Shown here: piece after piece, positions 1-12,200 of the stretch
Layout of the letters: each line of letters opens with the position of its first letter
Numbering within the stretch: the stretch's first letter is position 1
The notes under the pieces: generated by a model
What the model was told of the DNA's origin: nothing
What the model saw: only the letters and a program-made list of their open reading frames with translations
The model's database searches: none
Translations under genes and position numbers: made by a program
Assembly: GCA_022495005.1 (NCBI GenBank)
Contig: JAGYXB010000962.1
Coordinates: 434,001 to 498,000 of the forward strand
From: Rhyacophila brunnea
Lineage: Eukaryota > Arthropoda > Insecta > Trichoptera > Rhyacophilidae
Reading direction: 5' to 3'
Length of the DNA: 64,000 nt

Positions 1-311
1 TTCATTATTGTTTTGTTGAGAAAATGACGAAAAAATTCCATTTCTGTGGAATTTTCATTGAGCTGTACACTAGGGTTAACGCCTGAGTTGAAACTATCAA
101 AATCGTATGTGATCGGCACGAAGGGACCCGCAGTCCACGATTGGAGTAAACTATCTGGTGCTGCACTGGTAGACGGTTCAGCCACTCCTTCATCACTGTC
201 TATATTGGAAGGTTCGTCAACATCGTCGGGATGTTCTACTAGCGCAGCTTCTTCATTATCACTTTCCATCTCATAGTCCGAATCCAAGCATTCAACATGA
301 GGGATAGACAT
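1..311 (-). CDS. piggyBac-like transposase, N-terminal part (runs off left edge)
   Basis: Reading the minus strand from the ATG at 309-311, the frame is open for 103 codons to the window edge. The first ~60 residues are acidic and low complexity (Asp/Glu/Ser-rich), the usual linker-like N-terminus of piggyBac transposases. Then come a GPFVPI segment and a stretch with SGVNPSVQL and EMEFFRHFLN, which matches the start of the piggyBac DDE domain (the 'hydrophobic-phi-FF-x-x-F' region following a Gly/Asn/Pro turn). The catalytic Asp residues would lie left of the window, so activity cannot be judged. The TTAA-flanked terminus at 1152 fits the same element. It could also be a domesticated PGBD-type gene, but the nearby terminus favours a transposon. 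No stop or frameshift is seen in the visible part. Confidence 0.7.
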   Translation of the reverse strand, partial: MSIPHVECLDSDYEMESDNEEAALVEHPDDVDEPSNIDSDEGVAEPSTSAAPDSLLQSWTAGPFVPITYDFDSFNSGVNPSVQLNENSTEMEFFRHFLNKTIM

Positions 312-1075
312 TTTTATTTAAACACTAAATATACTATTATAACTTAACAGTTTTGAGGAAATTTAAAGTTTTAATTCACTACACAATAATATTAAATTTT
401 AATCTTAGTTCTTTATTCGACTGAAATGAAAAGAATTTTAATCATCACTTTCCTTGAAATAAAAATGAGTGGCCGTGAATTTTGAAAATCTATTTTACAG
501 TTTTTAATTTAAATTTAAATATTTTACTGATTATTATTTACCTATTCTCAATTTTTCGTATGTATTTCCGTACAGTACAAAAGATTTATTATAGGAATTT
601 TAAATTATTTATGTGTTAATAATTTCGTTTTCACTTCACAGCCACTGATTGTATTCATAAAATCACGTTTCATTTAAAGAATTAACGCACATATTTAATT
701 AACAGAATGGCGCATCAATAATAATTTTATAGAAACCCGTAAAAAACTTTGAAATTTATCAATCACAACACGAAAGCAATCGACTGTTGAAAATTATCGT
801 CGCACTGGTCGATTTCATGTATGAGATCATTAAATCAATTCGCGCCGGCGCAGATTGCGCAAAGCAACTAGCGGTAAATTTTGAAACCAATCATTGGAAA
901 TCTGTTTTACTCCAATATCGACAGGGTATGTGTCTTTGCTTAATTTCGAATTATTTAAAAAGTCTTATTGAAAAAAAATCACAGATGTCAGTAAAGGAAT
1001 AACCCAGCTAGTTTTTCAAACAAATTTCGACTGTATTACTCGCCGAATTACAAAAATACGGAGGTAGAAACTTAT

Positions 1076-1144
1076 GGGCACTTCTGAATGCCCTTAGCGG
1101 TGAACGGTTTAACTATCATGGGCATTTCTAGATGCCGTTAGCGG
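1076..1144. repeat. Subterminal direct repeats of the piggyBac-like end
   Basis: Two copies of a 25 bp motif (GGGCAYTTCT...ATGCC.TTAGCGG) at 1076-1100 and 1120-1144, separated by 19 bp. Each copy is itself nearly palindromic: the second reads GGCAT TTCTAGA TGCC. Short repeats of this kind just inside a piggyBac terminus are typical transposase-binding sites; that role is inferred. Confidence 0.6.
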
Positions 1145-1156
1145 GAGGAGGGTTAA

Positions 1157-2069
1157 ATGGAATTGTTAAGTTTAATGAGTATTTATGTGTGTCTGTGTCT
1201 GTGATTTTTCCATGTGTGTTATATCCATCTTGTGTGTTATATAATAAATGTCTTGAAAATTTGCAAATTTTATGCAACCTATATTCAATTTCATATTTTG
1301 TGCGAATAATTACTATGCATAATTAGTCTATATAATATTTCTAAGGAATTGTTTATGTGTGCCAGCATAGTGTATTTTGTTTGATATCATAATAAGTATC
1401 TTGAAAATTGCAAATTTTATGCAAGACTATATTAAATTTAATGATTTTGTGCTATTGATTGTATAATCGGTGTATATAAATCATTTTTTGGTCAAATCAA
1501 CAGGATGAAATAAAATTCCAAAGTATATTGAAATAATCATTTTTTTATTTCTTTCATATTTCACAAGAAATTCAAACATTATAAAAATATTCTAATATTA
1601 ACATAAGAGTATCAGAATCATAGTCTTGATTTCGAAGTATGTGTTCGATGCATATCGTCATTAAGATATGAAAACCTCGTAACTTCAAATTTTACAATAT
1701 TGGGTTTTTTTACTTATTTTATAGCCATTTTGTTGAGCCATTAAGGCGTCTAACTCATATGTGGTATTTATTTATAGTTACTGATAAATACTTGATACTG
1801 ATAGATAAATACCTGATAAATATCAACACGCTCTATCGTCTGGTAAAACAAGCTTCGCCAAATTCATTATAATCCCTCCGTAATTTTATGATGTCGATAA
1901 GTCGATATTGAATATATTATTACTGGAAAAACACTATAAATAACTATAACGCTTTTGTAAATCAATATCTATACTGGCTCGGTATCTGAAATAACTAACT
2001 TCCGACCAGTGGCTGTTCTCTCTGCACCGGTCAAACTATTTGAGTCCATTTTACATTAATATATATATA
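1157..2069. other. AT-rich intergenic stretch, no gene seen
   Basis: No coding frame with a recognisable product and no clear repeat boundary. It lies between the piggyBac terminus and the LINE. Confidence 0.5.
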
Positions 2070-3562
2070 CACATGTGGATGGTCAGCTGACTGACGCTCA
2101 ACATGGTTTTCGATCTACTCGATCAACAGTTACCAACCTCATGGAGTACACTGAATACATATCTCGTTCACTAGACAATCATTGTCAAGTTGATGCAATT
2201 TATACGGATATGTCAAAGGCTTTCGATCGAGTTGATCATGATATTCTTTAACTAAACTGAGTGCAGTAGGCGGATCTATTAATTTTGTAAATTTTTTCAA
2301 ATCTTATTTTTCGCATCGTTGTCAATATGTCGAGTACGCTGGGTGTGCATCTGAAGTCTTTCAAACTCTTTCAGGTGTTCCCCAAGGATCAAATCTTGGA
2401 CCAATTATGTTCCTCATATTTGTCAATGATATAGTTAAAGCCATGGATGGAGTAGAATTTTTACTTTTTGCGGATGATTTGAAATTATATGCACCAATTC
2501 GGAATGAGTTGGACTGTTGCATGTTACAGAGAAATCTCTGTTCAATTGAAAGTTGGTCAAAAAAGAATAAATTAGAATTTAATACTGACAAATGCTTTTG
2601 TATTACTTTTTCTAGGTCAAGAACTCCGATTAAATACAATTATATTATGTCAAAAAATTCTTTAAAACATCAATGTGAGGCGAAAGATCTTGGGATAATT
2701 TTTGATTCTTCATTATCCTTTCACTCGCATATAACTTCCACGGCTCTACGTGCGAGTAAGCTTCTAGGATTCATCATGCGACAATCCAAACCATTCAAGA
2801 ATCCTAATGTATTACGTACACTCTACGTCTCATTAGTGCGTAGCATTCTTGAATATGGGTCGATTATCTGGTGTCCTTATGAGGTTTCCTATAAGCTTAT
2901 TTTAGAACGCGTCCAGAAGAAATTTCTTCGATGTCTTTATTTTAAAACATTTAACTATTTTCCTTTCGATAATTCGTCAGATGATTATTTTCCGACTGCC
3001 TTTCTACAAGGCATGCTTACTTTTCACTCTCTTGAATCTTGTCGGTCTCTTCTCCTGTTGAAACACTTTTGCCTGTTATCGCGAGGGATGGTTTCCAATC
3101 CTGGTGTCCTAATGAATTTGAATTTCCATGCGCCTGTCAATTACCTACGTGGTCGCAGTCATGATTTATTCTGGATTGGAACCGTTTCCTCGTGTCAAGC
3201 CTATCAGGCACCATTAGCGAGGGGTGCAAGACTAGTAAATGCGCTCCCTAAAGACATAGACATTTTCAATGATGTACTTTGCATTTTATTTTTGAAACTG
3301 TATTTTTCTGTATAAAATTGTATATTTTCCGTTCTCAAAAATTATATTTTTCTGTATTAAATTATACTTAAGTATGTTTTGATTATTTTTTTTTTGTTAT
3401 TATTATTGTTATTATATATATATTTCTTTTCTATATTCTCTTCTTTCTTGTGAGGGTAATGTTTGACTTATAATGTAAATCTCATGTTGTGTACGTCTTG
3501 AATTTAGATTTGTTATGTCCACAATGTTTTGTATTCGTAAATAAATAAATAAATAAATAAAA
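2070..3562 (+). mobile_element. Jockey-like LINE, 5'-truncated, with A-rich tail
   Basis: The element begins abruptly inside the reverse transcriptase gene and ends in a simple (AAAT)n tail at about 3540-3562, the usual shape of a 5'-truncated non-LTR retrotransposon. Between the stop at 3315 and the tail is an AT-rich 3' untranslated segment. No convincing target-site duplication was found at the two ends. Confidence 0.75.
2075..3315 (+). pseudogene. Reverse transcriptase remnant of jockey-like LINE, frameshifted
   Basis: The frame opens at 2075 with the conserved box LTDAQHGFRSTRST, followed by DAIYTDMSKAFDRVDHDIL, the RT box that contains the first catalytic Asp. At about 2249 a one-base deletion shifts the frame and produces TAA. 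The frame then resumes through SGVPQGSNLGP and the catalytic FADDLKLYA box (Ala-Asp-Asp) to a stop at 3313-3315. The C-terminal part contains the 'SILEYGSIIW' and 'RGARLVNALP' segments found in jockey-clade proteins. The ORF1 protein, the endonuclease and the start of RT are missing. The frameshift and truncation make this a dead copy. Confidence 0.8.
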
Positions 3563-4048
3563 ACATGATAAGTCAACTAACGATTATTTGCCAGTAGAGA
3601 TTGGCGCATGTTCGCATTGACTGAGTCATATTGGGCAGTCATTTAAGACAGTGCCTGTATAGTTTTCGTACATTATTTGTACAAATAGTTTAGTTTTTAT
3701 TTATAAAGTTTGCATTTACGTGACAGAACTTTATTTTAAGTATTTGAATTGATAAATTGTAGGTATAGGTAAAGTACATTTTTTTATGTTTATTAGCAAA
3801 GTTTTATTAATTAATTGTTCATTACCGTCCTTTTGATGTGTAGCAATTTTCGTATAATTTTACTAATTGAAGTATTATTTTATAATTACTATTTATCACA
3901 CTTGTATAATTAATTGTTTTGATTTTTAATATTGGTTTTTTCATGTATTTAAGATAATATCTTATTAATTGTTCATTGCCTACCTTTTGAGTTGCTGGTT
4001 TAATTTTCTTATAATTTTCATAATTAATTTTGATCTAAATAGCTGTTG
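3563..4048. other. AT-rich stretch, nothing recognised
   Basis: Runs from the LINE tail to the next MITE; no gene or structured repeat identified. Confidence 0.5.
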
Positions 4049-4279
4049 AAGCCGCTTTGACACGGTCCAAGTACACTCGGACTGAGTGCCATCCAAGCGC
4101 ACTCGTATGAGACAACTTCATACAAATTACTCATATCCAAGCTAACTTGGATGAGTAGGACGCGGTCCGAGTAGCTTGGATAGGAATAATTAGTGTGAAG
4201 CTGTCTCATATGAGTGCTCTTGGATGGCACTCGGTCCGAGTTTTCTTGGATCGTACTTGGACCGTGTCAACGCGGCTTT
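4049..4279. mobile_element. Fold-back MITE, ~230 bp
   Basis: Long imperfect terminal inverted repeats. The left arm begins AAGCCGCTTTGACACGGTCC and the right arm ends with its complement GGACCGTGTCAACGCGGCTTT; pairing continues inward for most of the element through a 'TCCAAG...CACTCG...GAGACA' stretch. There is no coding capacity. No clear target duplication was found, so the superfamily is unassigned. Confidence 0.65.
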
Positions 4280-4587
4280 AAATGTATTATCAGTATCAGT
4301 TTAGTATGTCGTGGAACTAGTACTAAAAAATTGTGTTTTATTTGTATTAATAAAGTACACTGATATTAAATTACCATGATTTAAATAATGTGAAAATTCC
4401 TGACTAATATCCATTTATGTGCCTATTTTGGTTTTCATAAATATATTGTTGGATAAATAAATAATGGTTTTATACAAATACAAACATCTTTTTTCATAAT
4501 TGTTGAAAGATCCGACAAACTGTTTTTAATATTCTCATTAACACACCTGCCATTAATTACAAAATTCTTCTTGAAAAAGACGCTAAA

Positions 4588-4770
4588 AGGCCGGTCACAC
4601 GCTCATGCTTCACCACGGTGTTGCCTGCGCAAACCGATTTGCGCAGGCAAACCCGTGCGTGTGGACGGCAAAACTGTACACCGCGCAAACCAAAAAATGC
4701 GGCCTGCGTAAAATTCAGCTTGCTTGAAATTTTAACTGTGCAAACTCGGTTTGCGTAGTTAAACCTGTGC
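4588..4770. repeat. GC-rich MITE-like segment with nested hairpins
   Basis: It starts GGCCGGTCACACG. It contains a perfect 13 bp hairpin at 4621-4650 (TTGCCTGCGCAAA, loop CCGA) and a related imperfect hairpin at about 4731-4765. GTGCGTGTG is repeated after each. This GC-rich block in AT-rich surroundings is probably a small inverted-repeat transposon; the outer limits are uncertain. Confidence 0.5.
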
Positions 4771-4857
4771 GTGTGTACGGGTACAAGCCACGCTTGCTCT
4801 CAGTTCATCGAAGGTTACGGTCGTGCAACATCTGTTTAATGTTTATTTTATAAAATA

Positions 4858-5735
4858 CTAGCTGAACTACCCGGCTTCGCACAGGGTCGCTTCGTGGTTA
4901 TCTTAGATATTTAAAAAATAATAAGAGGTATTTATTTTTTTAATATTAAAATATCTGTGTAATACAATATGAAAATAATTCTAATAGGAGTAAAGGTCAA
5001 ACAAAAGAACACTAAATTAAAATCGAATCCAAAATATGAAAACGTTATTAATAACATTAATATGTAGTAAAAAAAAATATCAAAATTGGATGGAACAAAC
5101 AACAAACTTTGTATTTTATATAATACTAATTCAGAAACCTTCGCAGGTGTGCGCACAACAACTGACAAAAGTTTCATCGCAATCGGATGAATGGTATAGG
5201 AAAGCATACGAATAGAAGAAGATGATTTTCTAATTCAGAAATCTTCGTGGGCATGCGCACGACAACTCACCAAAGTTTCATTGCAATCGGATTAATGGTA
5301 TAGGAATGCATACAAATAGAAGAAGAAGAAGATGGTTTTTCTAATTCAGAAACCTTTGCGGGTGTGCGTACAACAACTGACGAAAGTTTCGTCGCAATCG
5401 GATGTAGGATGTAGGAACCATACGAATAAAAGAAAATAGAATAAAGAAGAAGAAAAGATGATGATTTTTGTAATTCAGAAACCTTCGCGGGTGTGCATAC
5501 AACTACTTACCAAAATTTCATCGCAATTGGATGAATGGTATAGGAACGCTTACGGGACAGTCAAACAGACAGACATTCATTTTTATATAGAAGATATAGC
5601 CTATACTCTTCACGCAAGTGCAAGCAATAAGTTGACAAAGTTTTATCGCAATCGGATGAACGGTATGGCAGCGCATAAAATACGAACAAACAAACCAACA
5701 AATATTGATTTTTATATATTAGATATTATAATAAT
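4858..5735. repeat. Interspersed repeat beginning ACTAGCTGAACTACCCGGC
   Basis: The leading block (4858-4900, CCGGCTTCGCACAGG) and the ending with AGACAGACATTCATTTTTATAT resemble a common insect interspersed repeat family. A second fragment of the leading block occurs near 45850 (ACTAGCTGAGCC). The inside is dominated by the tandem repeat at 5128-5560. No protein is encoded. Confidence 0.5.
5128..5560. repeat. Tandem repeat, four units of ~104-129 bp
   Basis: Units start with AATTCAGAAA at 5128, 5232, 5343 and 5472. Each contains CTTCG(C/T)..G(T)GTGCG-type sequence, then AAGTTTCATCGCAATCGGAT, 'GAATGGTATAGGAA' and an (AGA)n run. A fifth, diverged unit without its head follows at about 5610-5680. 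Spacing grows with the length of the (AGA)n run. It has the look of internal amplification of one unit of the host repeat. Confidence 0.75.
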
Positions 5736-5739
5736 AGAC

Positions 5740-6079
5740 TATAATTATTTTGGGCGATACGACAAAATATTTTTATAAATTCATTTAGCTATGCCTAACC
5801 AAACTATAATAGATAAAAAATATTATTTTATCTATATAATATTCATATTTATGTATTATTTAATTGCATAATTTAAGATATTTTATAGACTAGTATTTTT
5901 TGACTATTATCTATTATGGTTTGGTTTCGCAGGGTTTAATTGAATTTTAAAAACTAACGAACAACATCTGTAAATAAATTGTTGTCTTATGTCAATGAAA
6001 ACAAATAAGTATGACTGACAAAGTATAGTGTGCACCATTTATGGCGGATCTTAACTGCCTACCCCCACCCTTCGCCACT
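5740..6079. mobile_element. hAT-type MITE, partial copy
   Basis: The right part of the family represented by the complete copy at 14646-15204. It carries the central palindrome (AACCAAACTATAATAGATA... / ...TATCTATTATGGTTTGG) and the right terminus ending ACCCTTCGCCACTA. The left terminus is missing. Confidence 0.7.
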
Positions 6080-6145
6080 AGTATATATTATATTTAAACA
6101 AAAAATACTGATTTATTTATAAACAAGGTCTACATAAGCTTTTAA

Positions 6146-6592
6146 CTACGGAGACAAGTTTCTTAGCAAATTTATGTTACTTCGTAATTTGGGTATCACC
6201 ATTCTTAAATAATTCTGCCAGTCAGCTGGATTGCCTCGTAAATCGTTGGTAAATTTATATGCGAGTGTATATTTCTTCTCAATAGCCATTGTTTGGTCCA
6301 CTTGATCTGTATGATTTATTTCTCTTTTTTTAACCAATAAACAATAGAAAAACGCTAGTGACAAAAACAAATCGTCACTTGACGACATTGCTGCGATTCC
6401 GAAAAACAATGTTTTCACGACGGCGACTTCTAACGTAATAAAGTTTGCGCAGTTTGGTGGCATTAATTCTTCCAGCGTGGTAATTAACCTATCTGCTAAT
6501 GATTTCGATAACCGGAATCGTTTCACAAACGAGTTGTCGATCATTTTGAATGCATCCGTCCGATTACCGAATCTTGACTGCGAGATTTCCAT
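6146..6592 (-). pseudogene. Harbinger-like (HARBI1-type) transposase fragment
   Basis: An open frame of 148 codons from ATG at 6590-6592 to TAA at 6146. Two parts resemble the N-terminal region of PIF/Harbinger nucleases: residues ~20-48 (KRFRLSKSLADRLITTLEEL) and residues ~118-140 (NPADWQNYLRMVIPKL, cf. the family's 'D-x-x-NYLRM' helix). The DDE catalytic domain is absent, so this is a decayed or rearranged fragment, possibly joining two copies. It could be an exon of a domesticated gene, but no flanking exons were recognised. Similarity was judged by eye only. Confidence 0.4.
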
Positions 6593-8498
6593 TTTGGAGA
6601 CGTAAAATATTGTAATAGCATCATATTTAATCAGTATTTCCTACCTGTTAACGTTGCGTTATAAAACATACGTAGATAATTAAAAGTGAGAAACGTCTCC
6701 ATTATTAGAATATTCAATACAAGATACAACAATATTTTACAAACTGTTACAAAATCACAATAAAGTACCTACTTAAATGAGAAAAACAAAATAATACTTT
6801 CAGCGGTAATAGTTATGTAAAAGACAGAAAAAAATAGATTAACAGTCCTCTTCAATACTACGTATGAATTAAAAATCTGATGTTTAATATGTCAAACAGA
6901 GAATTGCTAGCGCCTCTACCGCCAAAGCATGTGTACTTCAATTTCATACTGCAGTCGACACTGCCGGTTGAGTTTTAGTATACTTCGTTGAAGTGGGCGT
7001 GCGCTTCCGTTGCGCAACCGGTCATAGTGCTTCATTCGGGAATTGGCCTCCAGGATCACATTACGTTTATGGCACTAAGTGTCTAAGTACCTACCTACTT
7101 AATTGGTGTTATCGCCGACAATATTGAAAAAGTATCCACGCATAAGGTTGAAATTGGTAAAAAATCCAAGGTTTCTGAAGTCAGTAGGTACCTACCAGCG
7201 TTCATTACAATAAACAACCTCTTTTGTAATTTATGAATGCCATGCTTGTTTCGGGGATTTTTACGATGGTTTTCAGATTTAAAAATACCTACCTATTCTC
7301 TGATATAACGAGCAAATTCAGTCAGTCCCATCTTACTCGTAATAACCAAGTTCGACTGCATTATATTTTTTTTCTCTGAATATACCTCTGAACTATCATT
7401 AGAAAATTTTACCCAGAAACCAGATTCGAGCTGTCAATTTCCACTATGATCTGCGAATGAATATATTATAATATTCATAAATATTTTTTTTAATATTTCC
7501 TGATTATGTATGACATATGTCTTAGTAATCTTACAGATAATAGAAAGCGATAAAGACAAAAGAATTATTGGAAGATAAGCCGACAAAAAAGTAGGTATCG
7601 ATACTTTTCTTCCTATACCTACTAATACATTAAACTTACCCCAGGTTGCCACACTTCCGGTACATCCGGATGATGATGCGGGGATTTCATTTTAAATATT
7701 GTTGCATCTCAGAATAGTTTGTTATTATCCAAGTAAAATAATGCTATGTGCTCGATAGGGTGAAGGAAGGAAGAAGGAAAATGAGCGAAAGAAAGACATT
7801 GTTAAAGAAAACTTCTTTATTAGAATATTATAGAAGGCACTTTCAAGTTACCAAATCACAGATTCACAATAACATTTTTGATAACAATGCAGTAGAGGAT
7901 ATCTAATAGAATATTTGCAATACGATATAACAATAATCTGTTTGGTAAAAACAACATCGTTTGAATAATACCCAACTAAGTTTTGTGTCACACATTACCC
8001 AATTCAAGAAAATCTATTAAATCAAAACCAAAAAATGATTCTCCGCAAAACCGATTTTAATCGCACCTCCCCACCAATGGGAGATTTTAATAAATCGACA
8101 AGGATATTAAATTTACGCAGTGTTCATACTGACTATTTTCATACATAAAATATATAGGTAATAGTGGCACATCATAATAATACAATATTCAAATATAATT
8201 AATATTGCTGTAGTCTATTTTCCTTCATCGAATCTCTTGTTTCTTCGCTACAAATATTATCACAATTTTAATTCATATATTAATAAGTAACACCGATAAA
8301 CCTATAATAACCTCCATAGTACATAATATTATATTAACAGTATAAAAATACCCTAGTACATACATACATTACACAGTTTTTCAGTCAGACAAGACAAAGT
8401 TTAAAACTAATTTAACATCCCCGTATAAAAATATGGTTTTTTTTATTGGTTTTAGTTATAATATCTGAAATCGAAAAACGAGTCACACATTGTCTTAA
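6593..8498. other. Intergenic stretch with a pogo-like MITE fragment
   Basis: At about 7040-7360 lies a diverged right part of the family at 20526-20893: it shares ATTACGTTTATG.CACTA, CCTATTCTCTGATATAACGA and the terminus TAATAACCAAGTTCGACTG. No gene was recognised in the remainder. Confidence 0.5.
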
Positions 8499-8781
8499 CC
8501 GGTTCTATGTCTTTAGCGAGTTTTCTCGTTCTATGAGGCCGTGATCGACAGGCCGCACATACAAATTTTGCGAGTCATCTCAATGTCGATTGATTTGCAT
8601 AATCTAACAAATTAAACACACAGTGACATCTGTTTGAATAATTATGAAATACTATACTATGCCACAAATCATCGGTATTACAGCGATTTTAGTAAAGTTT
8701 CGCTCTACATTCAACATGTGTCGTTAAAAATCTGCGGCCTGTCAGATACTGCTATAGTAATATCGTGAGGCATAGAAAAGG
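8499..8781. mobile_element. piggyBac-type MITE, 283 bp, TTAA target duplication
   Basis: Flanked by TTAA at 8495-8498 and 8782-8785. Termini are CCGGTTCTATG on the left and CATAGAAAAGG on the right, an imperfect inverted repeat. Further inside, ACAGGCCGCA pairs with TGCGGCCTGT. There is no coding capacity. It lies 280 bp past the LRRC58 stop codon and may be in that gene's 3' flank or UTR. Confidence 0.6.
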
Positions 8782-8958
8782 TTAATAGAATAGAGTTTTA
8801 GTTTTCAAAAGACTTGAAAAATATATTACGGTTATAATTGTATCTAGGTCTGTTGTGACAATGTGTTCAATTTCCAATTATACCGAATGAATTTTTTCAT
8901 AACAATCTCTTGAAGATCAATCACTAAACGTAATATGTATGTCATACAAATTAAACTT

Positions 8959-8964
8959 TTTATT
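8959..8964 (-). terminator. Candidate poly(A) signal for LRRC58
   Basis: AATAAA on the minus strand about 100 bp after the LRRC58 stop codon. It is the nearest canonical hexamer; AT-rich DNA makes such matches common, so use is unproven. Confidence 0.35.
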
Positions 8965-9065
8965 ATAAAATAACACACATAATACAGTTTTGTTGACAAT
9001 TTTTTATCATCAAAATGTAGATTACTACTATGCAATGTTTCTTTAGACGTGAGACTATCATTGTA

Positions 9066-9241
9066 TCACCCGAGAAGAACCTTCTTCATCATATAACCCC
9101 TGGCCACGGAGTCGGACTCTCTACTTTCCCAGCTGCCCACGATGCACTTTGAACTGCACAAGTACTGAAGAAGTGGCAATCGATATTTCCCGCAGAAATC
9201 TACGAATTTTATGTGCTCCACTCTGCTATCGAAGAAAACAC
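9066..9241 (-). CDS. LRRC58: LRRC58 terminal coding exon 4
   Basis: 176 nt, acceptor ACCGTAG|GTGTTT, stop TGA at 9066-9068. It encodes GVFFDSRVEHIKFVDFCGKY to KKVLLG. The acceptor lacks a strong pyrimidine tract, but frame and similarity fix it. Confidence 0.93.
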
Positions 9242-12200
9242 CTACGGTGATATCAATATTTTTGTAATTAATTATATATATAACCATATACAAATAATGA
9301 GATAGGTTTTATGCCATTTTCTCATGTATTATTAATGTAGAAAAATCATTGGGCTTAAAAAAATTTTATATTTTAATTTTTTTTTTTTTTTATGATTGTA
9401 TGTTTTGTCAATGTAAATTTAAAAAAAAATACATATTGGCATTGTATAAATAGAATAATAATAACTTATTTATAGTAAAAACTAGATAATAAGTCATAAC
9501 ACTTCGTCTAAGATAAATTAAGCTGATATTTGTCTATAGGAAATGTGTTTACTGATAACTTTATATGTATTTAATATATTTATTAAAAAAAATATATTCA
9601 CAAGAATGGTCTAAATGAGTGGACCCTTTTGTATATTTTAAAAACATTATGCAGTTGTCGAGATCCCTTTTGGTCAGACAATATAAAAATCATTGGGAGG
9701 ATACGACAAATTTAATATGATAATTTATTAGCTTACCTGTGTCAGCCATTTTGCAGAACCCAATGAATATGACAGAGTTTGAAAGTGTTAGCCAAAGACT
9801 CTTTCATTTAGAATACGGTACATAAAGAAGAATATAATTCATTATTGACAATTAATTACCTTTGCATTTTGGGTTTACACAGCAGTGAGCCTGCTCAAGG
9901 TATTCAGCGAGGCAAGCGGGAATGTCACCAGGTTGTAGTTCCATGTTTTGCATTTTTACGGAGCGTGCTGCTAGTTCCAGAAGGGATGGCGGTTGCAAAG
10001 TGATGTCTCTCACAAACTGCACTACAAGAGGGTTATCCCTCAGGCTTAGCTATAAACATAAACAAAAAATGATAATAAATCAAAGGTTGTTATAATAAAA
10101 TTTAGTCATTTTATAGGTTCGTTCACCCAGTCAATCGAATTGTACATTATCAAGCAGAATATTTTGCGCACATTATCTCTGTTTCAACTCAGTGGAATAT
10201 TTCATTTACATATATTTCAAACTTTAAGATTCATCATTAAATGAGTCATTACCGGATATGTCGTTAATACAAAGTATAGATTTTTTTCTTTAACTTCTAA
10301 TTGTACCAAATCATTGTATTGTTAATATTTGCGTTCTCTTGTTGATATGGGCTACTTTCATTTAAACAGTGTATTTCTTTTAAGTAAAGTGTTATTTAAC
10401 CGCTGTAAAGATAACATCACTATATGTTCTGTATTAGAATAGTATAAAGAGAAATAAGCTCAATGTTGACATTTTAAAGCCTTTTTTATAACGCATGTGC
10501 CTCGTGTACTATAAACTATGTATTTTATTTAAATATGTTTATTAATCACATTAGTTTCCACGAGGAATTCACATCATCATTTTAACATAAATGACTTAGA
10601 TGAGTTAAGTCCCTATAGCTTCATTTATACGTAAGACAAACAATCTAATAAAATTTTGAATGCTACATTATTGAAAAGCTCCAGTGCAACTACTCAGCGA
10701 ACACAAACTTGATCTGATGAAACTTTGATGCTTCAAATACATTATCATCACGTTACGTGCTGTCACAGTGAGAAATGTGTAGTCGTTTTTCTTGGTAGGT
10801 ATTTACAATGTTACCAGACTGATGCTACCATCCCGTAGCACATTTTGAACCTTTAAACAAACATTGTCAGTTAGCAAAATCTGCCGAAATCGCCAGAACA
10901 ACAATGAAGTCACCTCATGCGTATCGCGCAACATCATGAACCGCACTAGTCAGTGAATGTTTATTTCTATTTTCTGCAGGCCTATACATTTTCGAATCAT
11001 GTCAAAATTGTGTGTCCCTTGTTTTTAGTGGTTTCCTCTGGATTTTCTATTAAATTATTATCTATGTCTGGTGTTTACGTCTATAATATATGGTCTGCTG
11101 GTTGGGTTCAAACTGTTAAGATTATTTTAAATTAGCATAAATATTAATTCAAAATACTAATACATTAGAGTTGGCACTCTTCATCATTGAATTTATAGAG
11201 ATAGTGATCATTCAAAATATATTGCGGAATCACGAAACCATAGTCTAAATTTGTCGCCGTGCCAGCATGTGACGTGATCATAATGTAATTGCAGCATAAG
11301 AGTTCATGTTATATTATGGAGTCAGGTCATATCTAAGTACGAATTGAAGACATTCTTACCTCTGTTAGGCATTTCAATGTGATAATTTCTGTAGGCAGTG
11401 TTCGGAGTCTGTTTTTATGGAGGCGTAACGATTTCAAATGATTCAACTTTCCAATACTGGCCGGCAGCTGTTCGATTAAATTCTCACTCAAGACCAGCAT
11501 CTGAAGACTCTTTAACAGGCCGACCGAGTCGGGTATGTCCACAATTTTGTTTCCGCCCAGTACCAATATCTGTAGGCTGAAATAAAAAAGGAAAATCTTA
11601 ATGGTTATACCGCAAAAAAAATTGTCCTTTCCCATGTGACAGTGGAGAATACATTCTTCAAGTATGTATATGTTACGCCGAATGTGCGAAATTGACTATT
11701 ACATGAAATGGGCAAAATTTTGCCTAAATCATGAAAAATGCAAGCCCGTTGTCTTATCCATGAATTAGGCAAAATATCTGCCGAGGGCGTGAATTCGGCA
11801 GTAATTTTTCTGCCTAGTTCATGCATTGGGCAAATTAGATAGTAGCACTACGGTGGTGTTTTTTGCAACTAAACCAATGTGTCAAATGCTCATGCATTGG
11901 TCAAAATAGATGGTCGCGCTCCGGTGGTGTTTTTTGTAACTAATCAAACTAACCAAATGTGTCAAACGTCATTGATTATATAAAAATATACCAATCAATA
12001 ACTACAATGACGTTCATATCCATTTACTATGCCCAAAAAAAATCTAGAACTATAATATGATAACGAAGAATTTTATTAAAAGGTATTTTCGCGATTTGAT
12101 TCGTGCTTGGGTATCAATCGTGCAATGGTCGATTGTATGTTTGTGATAGTTTGTTGACACTTGTTAGCTAACCTAAAAATGGACATTCAGTTGAATTCAG

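Larger units (their letters stand above)
1..1156 (-). mobile_element. piggyBac-like transposon, 5' end with TTAA target site
   Basis: The transposase frame begins at 311 and the element appears to end at 1152, where the sequence reads GGAGGAGGG followed by TTAA at 1153-1156. piggyBac elements insert at TTAA and have termini beginning CCC (GGG when read outwards on this strand), so the position and orientation fit the 5' terminus of this element. The other end lies outside the window. About 840 bp of AT-rich non-coding DNA separates the terminus from the ATG and would hold the transposase promoter; I see no other gene in it. Confidence 0.6.

Noticed and set aside
5128..5560. CRISPR array
   Set aside because: The repeats are long, diverged and contiguous without unique spacers, and the genome is eukaryotic.
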